This document shows positions 12,301 through 20,761 of a stretch of 64,000 nt of DNA, piece after piece. The stretch comes from Leishmania mexicana MHOM/GT/2001/U1103 (Eukaryota > Euglenozoa > Kinetoplastea > Trypanosomatida > Trypanosomatidae), in NCBI RefSeq assembly GCF_000234665.1, contig NC_018314.1:1-64000 (forward strand), in the 5' to 3' direction. The notes under the pieces are model-generated. The model was not told where the DNA came from. It made no database searches and worked only from the letters and a program-made list of their open reading frames with translations. A program made the translations under genes and the position numbers. Position 1 is the first letter of the stretch, and each line of letters opens with the position of its first letter.

Positions 12301-12506
12301 ACTTTGTGTGCGCCGCCACGACGCGCAGGTCGCTTCAAATCGGGCCGGGTGAAGGGAGTGTGACACGATACGTGCTCACCCCTCTTCGTGCAGGTGAGCT
12401 GAGGCTGCCTCGTTTTCATGTCCGGTGTGATGCAACGTCGCGCCTCGTCGCCAGCGCTGATGAGAGCTACGTTGTGCATGTCCTTCCCTACGCTACTCAA
12501 GGGTAG
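9309..12506 (+). CDS. TRAPPC11: TRAPPC11-like (foie gras family) trafficking protein
   Basis: The product is 1065 residues, close to the ~1130 of animal TRAPPC11. It probably acts as a large subunit of the TRAPP tethering complex in ER-Golgi and Golgi traffic. The clearest evidence is the segment beginning FDSTVAYHKGEVRRLRDRKE (about residues 184-203), followed by a stretch ending in LHFKIGWHYL. This parallels the YYYTEIRRVKSHKEFL...HQFKIAFF block of the foie-gras domain. The helical first third, with repeat-like segments, is followed by a long beta-rich C-terminal half, as expected for the gryzun-type region. A GTG-initiated in-frame extension reaches back 18 codons, but the first ATG, at 9309, is the likely start. 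It is the first gene of the rightward unit. Functional assignment is by family resemblance; other TRAPP-II-type large subunits are the main alternative. Confidence 0.72.
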   Translation: MNFLTGIYSDSSYRFYWDTNPRFCVGAVSSHVEDAEKVSQVLQQVSPRMTIVCTDKIGLDTSRKAASSSEASQLLRSKWCLKHQKSVFSCIVLVCFLDRLGANVTAAKLSEELLLCLGASLESMCCDVVFAPVAESTADSKEELRSNIEKNLRSLLGSRLAGSALQTIENGVWRGIAALQSLVFDSTVAYHKGEVRRLRDRKEMLNDDSDQQLVLPGLHFKIGWHYLVLHNFSSARQQMLSGLHKIKTLFPLFPSFEARLCGSVFLWHFLFCVSVSKGHLSSSSEVYEEIRCFVEWIGTAYGGSVKDECQTVVLVLTKVMEAEWLEYLARKTENLEARQCCDYLVAAAQALQDCDAFLPSRKEDVAIEAPPHIGEEELLGNHAPALWRSFDKSALRGRITRLLAEAKAVSSCRETEVEYLAFLAGNELIDGVPDTEAIDCMLAKASSTIISRLAEMAWGNASPWSALSPRLTAALLLHGCVDALGHADQERYHRRMQELEGCLDNDVVLEYPKGRLQAPFTAVAYFDEEGAKVVGDSARVVITLYSTSAVCINVDVRMLTLSSATVAGATETQVPFSPARCFKLSASCSQELAVDVPLSHSGEFVCTSLTADVHVGGICATTLWHFAVGSSSVAGRSATGTRAAFSAKISRQVLQVSNPPTIFRVECPSLLEAVEGECAECDIVISCALLGVRNGYMTLPREPKLFRAVCWTSANEQLPVTETGGQVRYAVPDLAADESVRLLVSIACVHSAEFRLPIVFEYSTDRYGGVSCCRTLHISVDPPFNAEHSMIGGSLWGDAVAAMSVPSTSSSYAQYDKSVLVKAANIFSSPLATNWKDDCSLYFFTKEATAKEFVFQLGDTVTLSSTFRCTAKRGITVLHADVVAGDDVDVLSFCCGEEGLFLEEGECVTMVTRFQANRLGRFNPGFIRVFFAPQRTATRLYSDVCIPTVYIEDLGVRVSAKYPLVTPYGSPLELDISIYNAARVPFIGELLLDPQSDDFVCAATTRRSLQIGPGEGSVTRYVLTPLRAGELRLPRFHVRCDATSRLVASADESYVVHVLPYATQG

Positions 12507-13234
12507 CGCGTCTCACCACTCGGGAACGGGAAGTATGGGCATCTCACTATTTAGAGGCGTTTTGGGAAGGATAAAAATATATGATCCACGCTGCAGCGCG
12601 TGGGTTGAGCCGCATGCGTTCTCGCCTGCTCTTCTTTAGTGTTTTTCTCTCATTCACGTTTTGGGGTGTTCTGAAGGCACGTGCGTGAGCACTACCAGCG
12701 CATTTGTCGTGGCGGCAACCACGCGGTGAAGATGCACCTTTTCGTGGACTCCAGTGCACCGGACGACGACATGTACTCTCATACTTTGCCACCCAACCGT
12801 CACTGGCACCTTTGCTTGCACTTTCTCCCAAGTTCTGCCAAGCGCTTCAACCACCGCAAGCACTGACCTGCTCTCTCTCTATCGTCTCTTTCTCTTCTTT
12901 TTTGTGTATTATTGTGTCACTGCCTATTGTTGTCTGCTGAATGGCAAGCGCAGTGACGTGAACAAGGTTGGCTGGTGTTTGTGTGCGATTGTTGTGACTG
13001 ACACGTTTGCCCCGTCCCCTGCTCGGGAAGACGCGTTGGTTCTGTTCAAGTACGTGCCTTGCCACGTGCAGCTTTCATCACATTGTTTTCAGCGCGGTGT
13101 TCTTTTTGTTTAAGTGCCGTTTGGTATCGTAGCACACGCACGCGCGCCTTCTCCCTCTCTTTTGCTGGCAACGCTAGCAGGGCGGAGTAAATCATACTCT
13201 CAGACATCACGGCCCTTTCGCATGAAGAAGCATC
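12507..13234 (+). other. Intergenic spacer with trans-splice signals
   Basis: No gene is seen. Long pyrimidine stretches at about 12868-12905 and 13147-13165 would serve polyadenylation of the upstream mRNA and trans-splicing of the downstream one. Confidence 0.7.
13147..13180 (+). promoter_or_regulatory. Candidate spliced-leader acceptor for MMS19
   Basis: The tract CTTCTCCCTCTCTTTTGCTG is followed by AG at 13176-13177 and again at 13179-13180, about 55-60 bases before the ATG. A pyrimidine tract and then the next AG is the normal trans-splice acceptor in trypanosomatids. The exact AG used is a prediction. Confidence 0.45.
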
Positions 13235-16105
13235 ATGGGCATAGAAGAATACATAGCTGCGGCCATTGCAGCAGATGGCGTCGCGACCGATGACGTAAAA
13301 GAGGCTTTGCGGTCTCATTCGCTGCTTTCCATATGTAAAGCCATGCGGGAGCACTTGTGCACACCGGAGAAGGTGCAGCCTGCGATGCAGTTACTCGCAT
13401 CCGTGGCTGTTGCTCGGGCTGGCCTCAGCAGGACCGATATTAGGCTTCTGTTTGTATTCTTCGCGGAGAAGCTGGCACAGCAGGAGTTCCAGGCAGCGGC
13501 CCTGAGCTCGCTGGCGCTGCTCGTTTCGGACATCAGGGAGCAACATGAGTGCGATGAGGAGTGGTTCAAGATTGTCGGCACACCTTTCACAGATTATGTG
13601 CGCGTCCAGCAACTACCGCTTCACAGTCGCAAGCAGTGCTTTTGCATCATGTCTTTTTTGTTCACCGAGAAAACCATGGAGCTCTGCGATAGCAATACCC
13701 TGGCGGCGCTGCTTGAGCTGATCGATGGTGAGAGTGACCCCGAGCTAGTGTTGCTGACGTTTGACTTGCATGTGATGGCGGCGACCCGCTCCACAAGAGA
13801 AGCATTCGCCACCGTTGTCGATGACTACTTCGAGAGCGTTTCCAGCTACTTCCCTGTGGTGTTCTCGCAGCCTCCGGGGTGCAAGGTAACCAAGACAGAC
13901 CTGCGGGGGGGCTTGAAGCGGTGCCTCTGCCTCGCTGTTTACAAGGAGCTCTGCATTCCGTTCATGCAGAGCAAGCTGGCCTCTCCATCCACCGCCGTCA
14001 AGGAGGACGTACTTGATGTTCTGCTCACGTGCTTCGACATGTACTCCTCTCAGGACTTGGTGCCGCACTGCCAATCGCTCGTGCTTCACATGAAGAGCGA
14101 AGTGATCAAACTGTCGTCCTTTGCTGACCGCGCATCGAACGCAACGTTGACCAAGTGCCTGCTCATGAGCTGTGAAGTTCTCGGTCGAGTGAGCAAGCAG
14201 TGCAGTGTCAAAACGCAGTCGGAGGCGCTAAAGATATTTGGGCCCGTGGTGGAGGGTTTTTTGGCCGCTCTCTCCGCTGACCCACCAACCTGCTCAGCCT
14301 ATGGAACAATGGTGGTTCACATCCTCACAGGGGCGTGGAATTGCTGCCTCTTTGTCGCCTCGTATCTCTTCTCGATGCTCGCAATGTCCATCGAAGGGGC
14401 GGAGCGCCCAGCCAATGCGTTTATTCTGCTCGCTGCCCTTGGCAGTGGCATGCTCGATGGCTTGAATGCGTTTCCCGGCGAAACCCACAAAGAGCAACTC
14501 CGCAGTAGCATCGAGAGAACCACCCCAATGATTATGGAGGCAGTGACAGGCTGCTCGCAGAGATGGCGCGCCGCGGGCGACGAGGAGTGCATAGACGACT
14601 TTACTCTCATGTGCGGCTGCGAGTTCCTCGTGTGCATGCTGAAACTGTCTGCCGCCATGGAGCCTTGGATGCCGGCGGCGGCGGCGTCCGAGGGAGTCGA
14701 CACCCTTGTGTGGGTGGCGCTGCATCGCACCGCTGAGGTCTCCACAAAGGTGTGCCGGTTGCTGCGCGAGTACGCCGCCGTGGATGCGCCGCAGGTGCAG
14801 GAAGCGCTGGCGCGTCTTCTTTGCAACCCGTCGGCCCCGCCTGAGAAGGCACTGACTATTGCGTGCGAACTGGCGAGTACCTCACTGGCGGCGCTTCTCC
14901 TCGTATTTGGCGAGGGCTTCTTTTCCACAACGTGCGAGTGGATGCGAGGAATGGCAGCAGGGGAGCTGGCGGCGGCTTTGCAGAAGGCACTGCAGCACTT
15001 CAGGCGAGCGCTGCAGGATGGCGCTGCGGACCGCATGACGGCGTTGCTGGACCGCGACGACGTGTCTCCTGAATTCTTTGAGTGCGCATCCCTTGTGGCT
15101 TCGAATTTGAGCGGCGGCACCTGTGGACAGCTGCTGTCCGCAGAGGGATCTCTCTCCTTGCTTGGAATCGCGGCGGTAGTGAGCGGGCGCACACACCTTC
15201 GCTGCGTGCAGTACAACTGGGCAAACACGGCGGCACAGTTTGTCGCTCTCACGACTTCCGACCACCAAGCGTGGCGTCGGGTAGGGATGGAGGGCATTAC
15301 GGGGATGCTTAACAACAAGGTTTTCCCAGAGGACACACAAGCCCTGTTCAGTCGCGTGCCGACAAGGGGGCACCTCAATGTGGAGGTTGCTATTCTGTGG
15401 GGCAAGCTGCTCGTGGACCGCGCTGACAGTGGCGAGGCGGCGGCACCACCGGCTGGTGAGCTGGTGTCTTCCTTCCTGTATCAGCACCTGGAGGCAGGAG
15501 TTACTGCCTCCTGCTTCGACTGCGCAGCGGTGCAGGAGGCCTTCTCGTACGTACCGTTCTTGGCCACTCAAGCAGCTGACCGTCCGTCCGTCTTGCAGCT
15601 GCTCTTGGGGTCTGAAATGGGTCATTCGGAGCGGCCCAACTACGCACTATGTTCAGCACTCCAGTGCCTTGTTGATGAAGAGACAGAGGGGCAAGTACAA
15701 GCCTGTCTCGTAGACCTTTTGGTGATGGTGCGCAAACTCACCAGCGGCGGCACAGACGACGAGCGTGCGCTGGCTCGCGCCCTGCTCTTCAGCGTCGACA
15801 ATAAGTGCGGTGGTAGTGTTGCGTTGGCTCGTTCTGTACTCTTCAACGAGTCAAGTGTGCAGGCGCTGCTTGAGGGCACCAAAGACGCGGCTCTCACCGT
15901 GCGGTACCGCAGCTTGCACCTCATCAGGTCTCTCGCCCGTGGCGCCTTGTCGTTGATGAAGAGCTGCTCCCAAGAGGAGAAGGTGGAACTGGCGCGCGTA
16001 CGCGACCATATACTTCTTGTCACGAAGCAGTCTCTAGGGGATCACAAGCGAAGGGCTCGTCAGGCGTCAGCGGCGTGCCGGCATGAATGGTTCAAGGTGA
16101 AGTAG
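13235..16105 (+). CDS. MMS19: MMS19 homologue, cytosolic iron-sulfur assembly targeting subunit
   Basis: The product is 956 residues and almost entirely helical, as expected for a HEAT-repeat protein. MMS19 binds the CIAO1-CIAO2B pair and hands Fe-S clusters to nuclear and cytosolic clients such as DNA polymerases, primase and XPD-type helicases. The N-terminal MMS19 domain is recognisable. The block SDPELVLLTFDLHVM (about residues 167-181), then the region around SSYFPVVFSQPPG, then KTDLRGGLKRCL, follow the order and spacing of DPRNL...TSCYFPIDFTPPP...EDL..LR in animal and yeast MMS19. The rest shows repeated helical pairs without catalytic motifs. Length is slightly below the ~1030 of human MMS19. 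The first ATG fits the domain start. CIAO1 lies 14 kb downstream in the same transcription unit. Confidence 0.78.
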   Translation: MGIEEYIAAAIAADGVATDDVKEALRSHSLLSICKAMREHLCTPEKVQPAMQLLASVAVARAGLSRTDIRLLFVFFAEKLAQQEFQAAALSSLALLVSDIREQHECDEEWFKIVGTPFTDYVRVQQLPLHSRKQCFCIMSFLFTEKTMELCDSNTLAALLELIDGESDPELVLLTFDLHVMAATRSTREAFATVVDDYFESVSSYFPVVFSQPPGCKVTKTDLRGGLKRCLCLAVYKELCIPFMQSKLASPSTAVKEDVLDVLLTCFDMYSSQDLVPHCQSLVLHMKSEVIKLSSFADRASNATLTKCLLMSCEVLGRVSKQCSVKTQSEALKIFGPVVEGFLAALSADPPTCSAYGTMVVHILTGAWNCCLFVASYLFSMLAMSIEGAERPANAFILLAALGSGMLDGLNAFPGETHKEQLRSSIERTTPMIMEAVTGCSQRWRAAGDEECIDDFTLMCGCEFLVCMLKLSAAMEPWMPAAAASEGVDTLVWVALHRTAEVSTKVCRLLREYAAVDAPQVQEALARLLCNPSAPPEKALTIACELASTSLAALLLVFGEGFFSTTCEWMRGMAAGELAAALQKALQHFRRALQDGAADRMTALLDRDDVSPEFFECASLVASNLSGGTCGQLLSAEGSLSLLGIAAVVSGRTHLRCVQYNWANTAAQFVALTTSDHQAWRRVGMEGITGMLNNKVFPEDTQALFSRVPTRGHLNVEVAILWGKLLVDRADSGEAAAPPAGELVSSFLYQHLEAGVTASCFDCAAVQEAFSYVPFLATQAADRPSVLQLLLGSEMGHSERPNYALCSALQCLVDEETEGQVQACLVDLLVMVRKLTSGGTDDERALARALLFSVDNKCGGSVALARSVLFNESSVQALLEGTKDAALTVRYRSLHLIRSLARGALSLMKSCSQEEKVELARVRDHILLVTKQSLGDHKRRARQASAACRHEWFKVK

Positions 16106-16941
16106 GCTCAACCTCACTCCCGGTGGACTCGAGGGTGAAACACTGGGGCAGAGGTCGGGAGGGGGAGAAAAAGGAGCTCAAAAATGTGAACTGCTCGGTC
16201 TTCTCGCTTGCACCACTCCATGAAATTATTGCTTCAAGCGGTAATTGAGTCCGACACACACACCACACACACACACACACACGGTTGTTGGCTTCTCTTC
16301 CTCTGCTCCTCCATGTGCGTGTGGCGCACCATGCGAGATGTGGTCATGTGCACTCCGCTTCAGTCCATCCCATGAGCGGTGACTTGGAAAGGCGTGAGGG
16401 GGGGAGTGTCGTCGGGTTCGTGATTTTCGGGACGTTACTGTCTTGGTCTCTCGAATCAACGAATGTGATGGCGACAGCGCTTCGTACTGTTTGCTGCTTC
16501 GTGTGACATACGAAGAAAAAAGCGGTCTCACTTTCGTCACTGTGCACGGTGCGCTTTTGCACGCGGATGGTGTGTGTGGAAGGGCTGACTGCCCTGCTGT
16601 GATCGCACACTGTCACTGTACTACTCTGTCTCTTTCCTGCGATTGTGTGCGGTGCATGCACTGCCCCCCCCCCACCTACAGACACATAGAGAGGTGCTTG
16701 CCAACGAAGGGTTTCTGCGGCTGCCACAGGTCTGGAAAGAGCCTCCACGGGTCCGAACCGCTGTGTCGAGGTCGTTCATTCTCCTCTTCCCGCCCTACGC
16801 ACACAACACAAATCCAGGCACATACACCTAGTGTGACCTTCACACACGGAGAGGCGCAGAGGCACCACCGGGTCGTGGAGAAGACAATCAACACAACCAG
16901 AAAACGACTCGCTCCTTGACGCGGCTAGGACACCGGCTCCG
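16106..16941 (+). other. Intergenic spacer with (CA)n microsatellite
   Basis: No gene is seen. A near-perfect AC dinucleotide tract lies at 16253-16282. Pyrimidine stretches at about 16770-16795, followed by AG near 16816, could provide the splice acceptor for the kinase gene. Confidence 0.65.
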
Positions 16942-18030
16942 ATGCGCGCGGTTGTCTTCAGCGATGTTGCCTCTGCAGAGCTGGGAGAGTTCATCAGAGA
17001 CATCGCCTCCACGTCGTATGCCGAGTTAGTGTATGTCGATGTCTCTCAAAGCGCTGAGGCGGACCTGGCAACGGCATGGCATACGCGCTATGGTGGAGCG
17101 TCCTACGCTCCACCAGCTGCTCGTGACGAGCTGGATGATTTGAAGAACACCTTCGTGTGCTATCTGACGGAGAAGACCCTCGAGGACTCGGATGTAGTGT
17201 ACGCTGTTTTCGTGGCGGAGGTGCCTACTCTCGTCCTGACTCCATCTGTGACGCTGACACCGCTGATGCACGCGGCAGCAGACGGTAGTGTGTCTGCCAG
17301 AAAAGCAGCCATCGAATCGTTCTTTTCAGTGGCGTCGTCATCATCCTCTGCGGAAGTGATCGTCATTGAGGGCGGCGATGGCGCCGGCAAGGAGACACAG
17401 ACAGGGCTCCTGGTGCGGCGAGTTCACGCAGCTGGCGACGAGGTTCACTCGCTGGATTTCCCCAACGAAAAGGCTCTGTACGGGGGGCTTGTGCGGGCGC
17501 TGCTTTCGGGCAAGAAAGGGTCCATCAGCGAACTTGACCCGCAGCTCTTCAGCTTCCTTTACTCCCTTAACCGGTTCGGCTGTGCTCGTCAGCTGCACTT
17601 TTGGCTGCGACGAGGCAGCTCTGTGGTACTGGATCGGTACTACACGGCGAATTTCGGGCATCAGGCCTCCAAGTTGCCCCCAGAAGAGCGGGAGGCATTC
17701 ATAAGCGACCTGGAGTTCATGGAGGTGGAGTGGCTCGGCCTGCCCAGGGCGACGTCCGTCTTGTACTTGGATCTACCGCCCGCCGCGGCCCTTGAGGCAA
17801 TGAGGCGGGATGCGGCCCGGAAGCAGCTTGATATTCACGAGACTGCCGGCAGTGACTATAAGGAAAGGGTTCGCCAAACATACAGGTGGTGCTGCGAACA
17901 CCTGCCAGGCTGGCATCATATTGACTGCTTCGGCGATGGCGGGCGACGTCTCACACGAGAGGAAGTGCATGGTTCCATTACGAGTCATTTGCGGAACGCA
18001 GGCTCACGTGCGATTGGCGCGCTATTGTAA
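16942..18030 (+). CDS. Thymidylate-kinase-family nucleotide kinase with N-terminal extra domain
   Basis: The product is 362 residues. The C-terminal ~225 form a thymidylate kinase-type P-loop domain, which would phosphorylate dTMP (or a related pyrimidine nucleotide) with ATP. The P-loop EGGDGAGKETQT lies at residues 143-154. A DFPNEK segment follows, where the family has its FP substrate motif. The DRY motif is D231-R232-Y233 in VVLDRYYTANFGHQ, and LPRATSVLYLDLPPAAAL stands where the family has LPxPDLxxxLDxxPE. The first ~140 residues have no counterpart in ordinary bacterial or human TMPK (about 210 residues) and I do not recognise them. A mitochondrial UMP-CMP kinase 2 (CMPK2) also joins an N-terminal extension to a TMPK-like domain, so the substrate is uncertain. 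There is no obvious mitochondrial leader. A second canonical TMPK elsewhere in the genome is likely. Confidence 0.8.
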   Translation: MRAVVFSDVASAELGEFIRDIASTSYAELVYVDVSQSAEADLATAWHTRYGGASYAPPAARDELDDLKNTFVCYLTEKTLEDSDVVYAVFVAEVPTLVLTPSVTLTPLMHAAADGSVSARKAAIESFFSVASSSSSAEVIVIEGGDGAGKETQTGLLVRRVHAAGDEVHSLDFPNEKALYGGLVRALLSGKKGSISELDPQLFSFLYSLNRFGCARQLHFWLRRGSSVVLDRYYTANFGHQASKLPPEEREAFISDLEFMEVEWLGLPRATSVLYLDLPPAAALEAMRRDAARKQLDIHETAGSDYKERVRQTYRWCCEHLPGWHHIDCFGDGGRRLTREEVHGSITSHLRNAGSRAIGALL

Positions 18031-18467
18031 ACTTCCCTGCACGCACCGCTGTTTTTTCGAGGCTCTGTTTGCACGGCCGGACCTCTTGCTCTGTCGGCAC
18101 TCCCCTCGACGTGGCCAGTGACACAGACAGAGTCAGCTCTCTGCGCCTGTGCGCGTCAAGCAGGTTTTGTAGCATTTTTGTTTTCTCGTTCTCACATGAT
18201 GCTACTCGAAATTGGCGGACTGCTTGAGCCTCGGAGAACACCTCGTTTAACGCTGTGTTCGTGAATGCAATGGTACCTGCTAGGCACATTTCACTCGCGC
18301 TGCATAAGCTTCCCTCGTCAGATGTCTATAGCTGCCTCCATATGCCCCTTTCAAGACGACAAGCCATGAGCCTTTTGTGCGCCGGCACGTGTCTATCCGC
18401 AAGCCCCTTTCCCTGAACACACGCACTGCTGTGAGAGGCGTGCGGATTGAGAAGGCGGAGTGCCCTG

Positions 18468-18518
18468 CTGCCACAGACTCATGGCAACGTCCGTCCATGT
18501 CATGGACGGAAGTGGCAG
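18468..18518. repeat. Inverted repeat, potential 51-base hairpin
   Basis: A perfect 10-base inverted repeat around one central base (TCCGTCCATG-T-CATGGACGGA, 18490-18510) is flanked by a second pair of arms, CTGCCAC at 18468-18474 and GTGGCAG at 18512-18518. Together they can fold into a stem with an asymmetric internal loop. It lies between a kinase gene and a ribosomal protein gene and does not overlap a credible ORF. Its function is unknown. Confidence 0.6.
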
Positions 18519-19600
18519 GTCCAGACCGTGTGTTGCCTGGACAGCAACGTGGTCCTGAAACAGGTCCCAAGATCCACTAGTGCGAGCGCTGTGCGCATGC
18601 GCTGTCATGCACAGCTGACATGGTGTATGACATCCAGACAGGGCGCGCAGAGGGGAGAGGAGCAGGAGTGATCGAGGAGCGAGGCGCAAAGAGATCCATG
18701 CGAATCAACCCCGAAGTGCACGCATGCAAAGCATACGACACCTCCCTACATTCACCGATGTGGGCTGATGAGGCGCCGACGCTGGAAGCTTGACGAAAGC
18801 ATCTCGAATGGCGTCATCGAGTCCTCCAGGCTCCCATTTCCGAGAGCCCCCACGCCATATCGTGGAATGCCGCGGCTTGATGCAACTGAGGGTGAGACAT
18901 GGCAGACAGGGAGAGCGTGCGGGGCTTCAACGAGCCCTGACCTGAGGCTGGCTGCGTTCTTCCTTGAGTTCATGCGGCATCCCCCTAGGCCACCCCTTAC
19001 TACCTGCACGACATACGCAATGGCTTTCGCCCTCTGGAGCAGGACCCTGGGCCGCGGCTCGCCTGGATGAAGGCATGGGGCTCAGCCAAATCCCCCGTGG
19101 CACCTATCGCGCAGCACACACCAGAAAAAGAGAAGAGTAAACAACGAGAACCGCCCGCAAGGCGCATGGACCGGCTTGACGGCAGCTGGTTCGTCCTAGG
19201 TGGACCAATCTTTAGCCGTATTCCTACAAAGGCAGGAGAACTGTGGTTGCACGCAGATATTTGTGGACGGGTTCGTGGTAGAAGGGCACGTTGAAGAAAA
19301 ATATAGCTATCGCAGAGGGTATCACAATGCACAGAAGATGGTACGACAACGAACAACAGAAACGAGGAAGGAAGTCGAGTTGTGATGCTGTTCTTCTATC
19401 CCTCGCCCTCCGGCTACGTGAGAAGGGCACGCACACTCTGCGGGTGATACGCACGCCTCCGCGTGGTCTTTTTTGAGGTCATGTGACACATTTTCGACGC
19501 CATCGCCTGTGATCCTGCGCGCCTTCAGCTTCCACCTTGCGCGCAGGGAAAAGCTGAAATGCAGGCGAGGTGCGGAGCAAGGCAGCCTGCATGTGATATG

Positions 19601-19612
19601 TTTTCTCTTCAG
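19601..19612 (+). promoter_or_regulatory. Candidate spliced-leader acceptor for ribosomal protein L35a
   Basis: TTTTCTCTTC runs directly into AG at 19611-19612, about 122 bases before the ATG. This is the strongest tract-plus-AG immediately upstream of the gene. Confidence 0.5.
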
Positions 19613-19734
19613 CTGTTATAATCCGGCCATGCCTCTTCCTACAACTTCTTCTCTTCCTCGACGCGGTCAACACCCCGCTGTCACATTCTGCCCCTCCCAC
19701 CACTGCATCCGAACATCGCACAAAAAGGAGCAAG

Positions 19735-20169
19735 ATGACTACCTCGAAGGTCCATTTGCAGCGCAGCAAGAAGCTGCACCAGCTGTCTGCCAAGACGAGC
19801 AGGGTGAACCGCAACCGCAAGGCACCTCGTCTTTACATGAAGGGCACGCTCGCCGGCTACACGCGTGGCCTGCACGGCCAGACCAAGCAAACTGCACTAG
19901 TCCGCGTTGAGAACGTCAACACCCGCGAGGACGCCACGTGGTACGTGGGCAAGCGCGTCTGCTACGTCTACCACGGCAAGAAGGTCAAGCGGTGTGTGCG
20001 CTGGAGCAAGGCGCCCGCGCGCCGCAGCACCACCCGTGCCTTGTGGGGTCGCGTGACGCGTCCGCACGGTAACGCCGGTATGATGCGCGTGAAGTTCAAC
20101 GGCGCGTCTGTGCCGGCGTCCGCCATTGGCCGCCGCATCCGTGTGTACCTGTACCCAAGCCAGATCTGA
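19735..20169 (+). CDS. RPL35A: 60S ribosomal protein eL33 (L35a)
   Basis: The product is a 144-residue basic protein of the cytosolic large ribosomal subunit. The conserved eL33 core is plain. APRLYMKGTLAGYTRGL near residues 30-46 starts the beta-barrel; NTREDATWYVGKRVCYVY (62-79) holds the WYLGKR-type motif; and GRVTRPHGNAGMMRVKFN (102-119) is the near-invariant G-R-V-T-R-x-H-G-N-x-G signature. It ends with RRIRVYLYPSQI, as the family does. Trypanosomatid copies carry a longer, lysine/arginine-rich N-terminus than human L35a (110 residues), which explains the extra length. The ATG follows AAAAAGGAGCAAG and is the first one after the predicted splice site. Codon use is strongly GC-ending, as expected of a highly expressed gene. 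Confidence 0.97.
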   Translation: MTTSKVHLQRSKKLHQLSAKTSRVNRNRKAPRLYMKGTLAGYTRGLHGQTKQTALVRVENVNTREDATWYVGKRVCYVYHGKKVKRCVRWSKAPARRSTTRALWGRVTRPHGNAGMMRVKFNGASVPASAIGRRIRVYLYPSQI

Positions 20170-20761
20170 GATGGTGGCCATTCCGTGGTTCTCTTGCTTT
20201 CCTTCATTTTTTTTTTCTGCATGTGTTCACTTTCAAAAAGAAACGAAGAAGTAGTCCATAGAATCAGTGGACCACGTCAGGAACTGACACGTGTCGTGCC
20301 GGATTTCGGTTCTGTTTGTGCAACGCACCTGCAGGAAGAAAAAGGACATCTCTCCGCAGGCATACCGACGATTGCCATCGACAGCGTTCCGCGAACCCTC
20401 TGGCGGGTCTCGTAGCCACAGGCAGGCCCTAGACGCCTTGGGTCCTTTCGACGAGAAGCTCTCTCTCTCATTCCCTGCAACTCATCCTCTGTGACTTCTC
20501 TTGTTTGCTTTTATTCTTACCCCCCTCCCCTCCCCCTCCACCATCATCCCTCTCTCCCTGAGGATGGCAAAAACGCCAAACAAGCAAACGGCATCCAAGC
20601 CTCTCCTCCGCACGGCAGTTATCCTTGAGGGAACGAGGATCGTACCTTGACCTACCACTCCCATAAACGTTGTAGGGCGTTGCGTAGAAGAGCTGTTGAA
20701 CAGGGGAGGTGCAACCTGGTGGCACCGTTGTGTTGCCACTGTAGACGAGCTGGTAGAGGCG
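20170..20761 (+). other. Intergenic spacer
   Basis: No gene is seen. Strong pyrimidine tracts occur at about 20460-20475 and 20516-20560 and are followed by AG dinucleotides, giving acceptor sites for the next gene. Confidence 0.6.

Larger units (their letters stand above)
18031..19734 (+). other. Long spacer with a balanced-composition island
   Basis: No gene is recognised. From about 18380 to 19080 the pyrimidine bias normal for these spacers is absent and the sequence is GC-rich with several short open frames on both strands, none longer than ~100 codons. This could be an old retroelement or gene remnant. It contains the inverted repeat listed separately. The last 300 bases return to 5'-UTR character before the ribosomal protein gene. 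Confidence 0.5.

Noticed and set aside
14317..15405. 362-codon minus-strand frame across the MMS19 gene
   Set aside because: Antisense shadow of a GC-rich coding region. The + frame has the MMS19 motifs.
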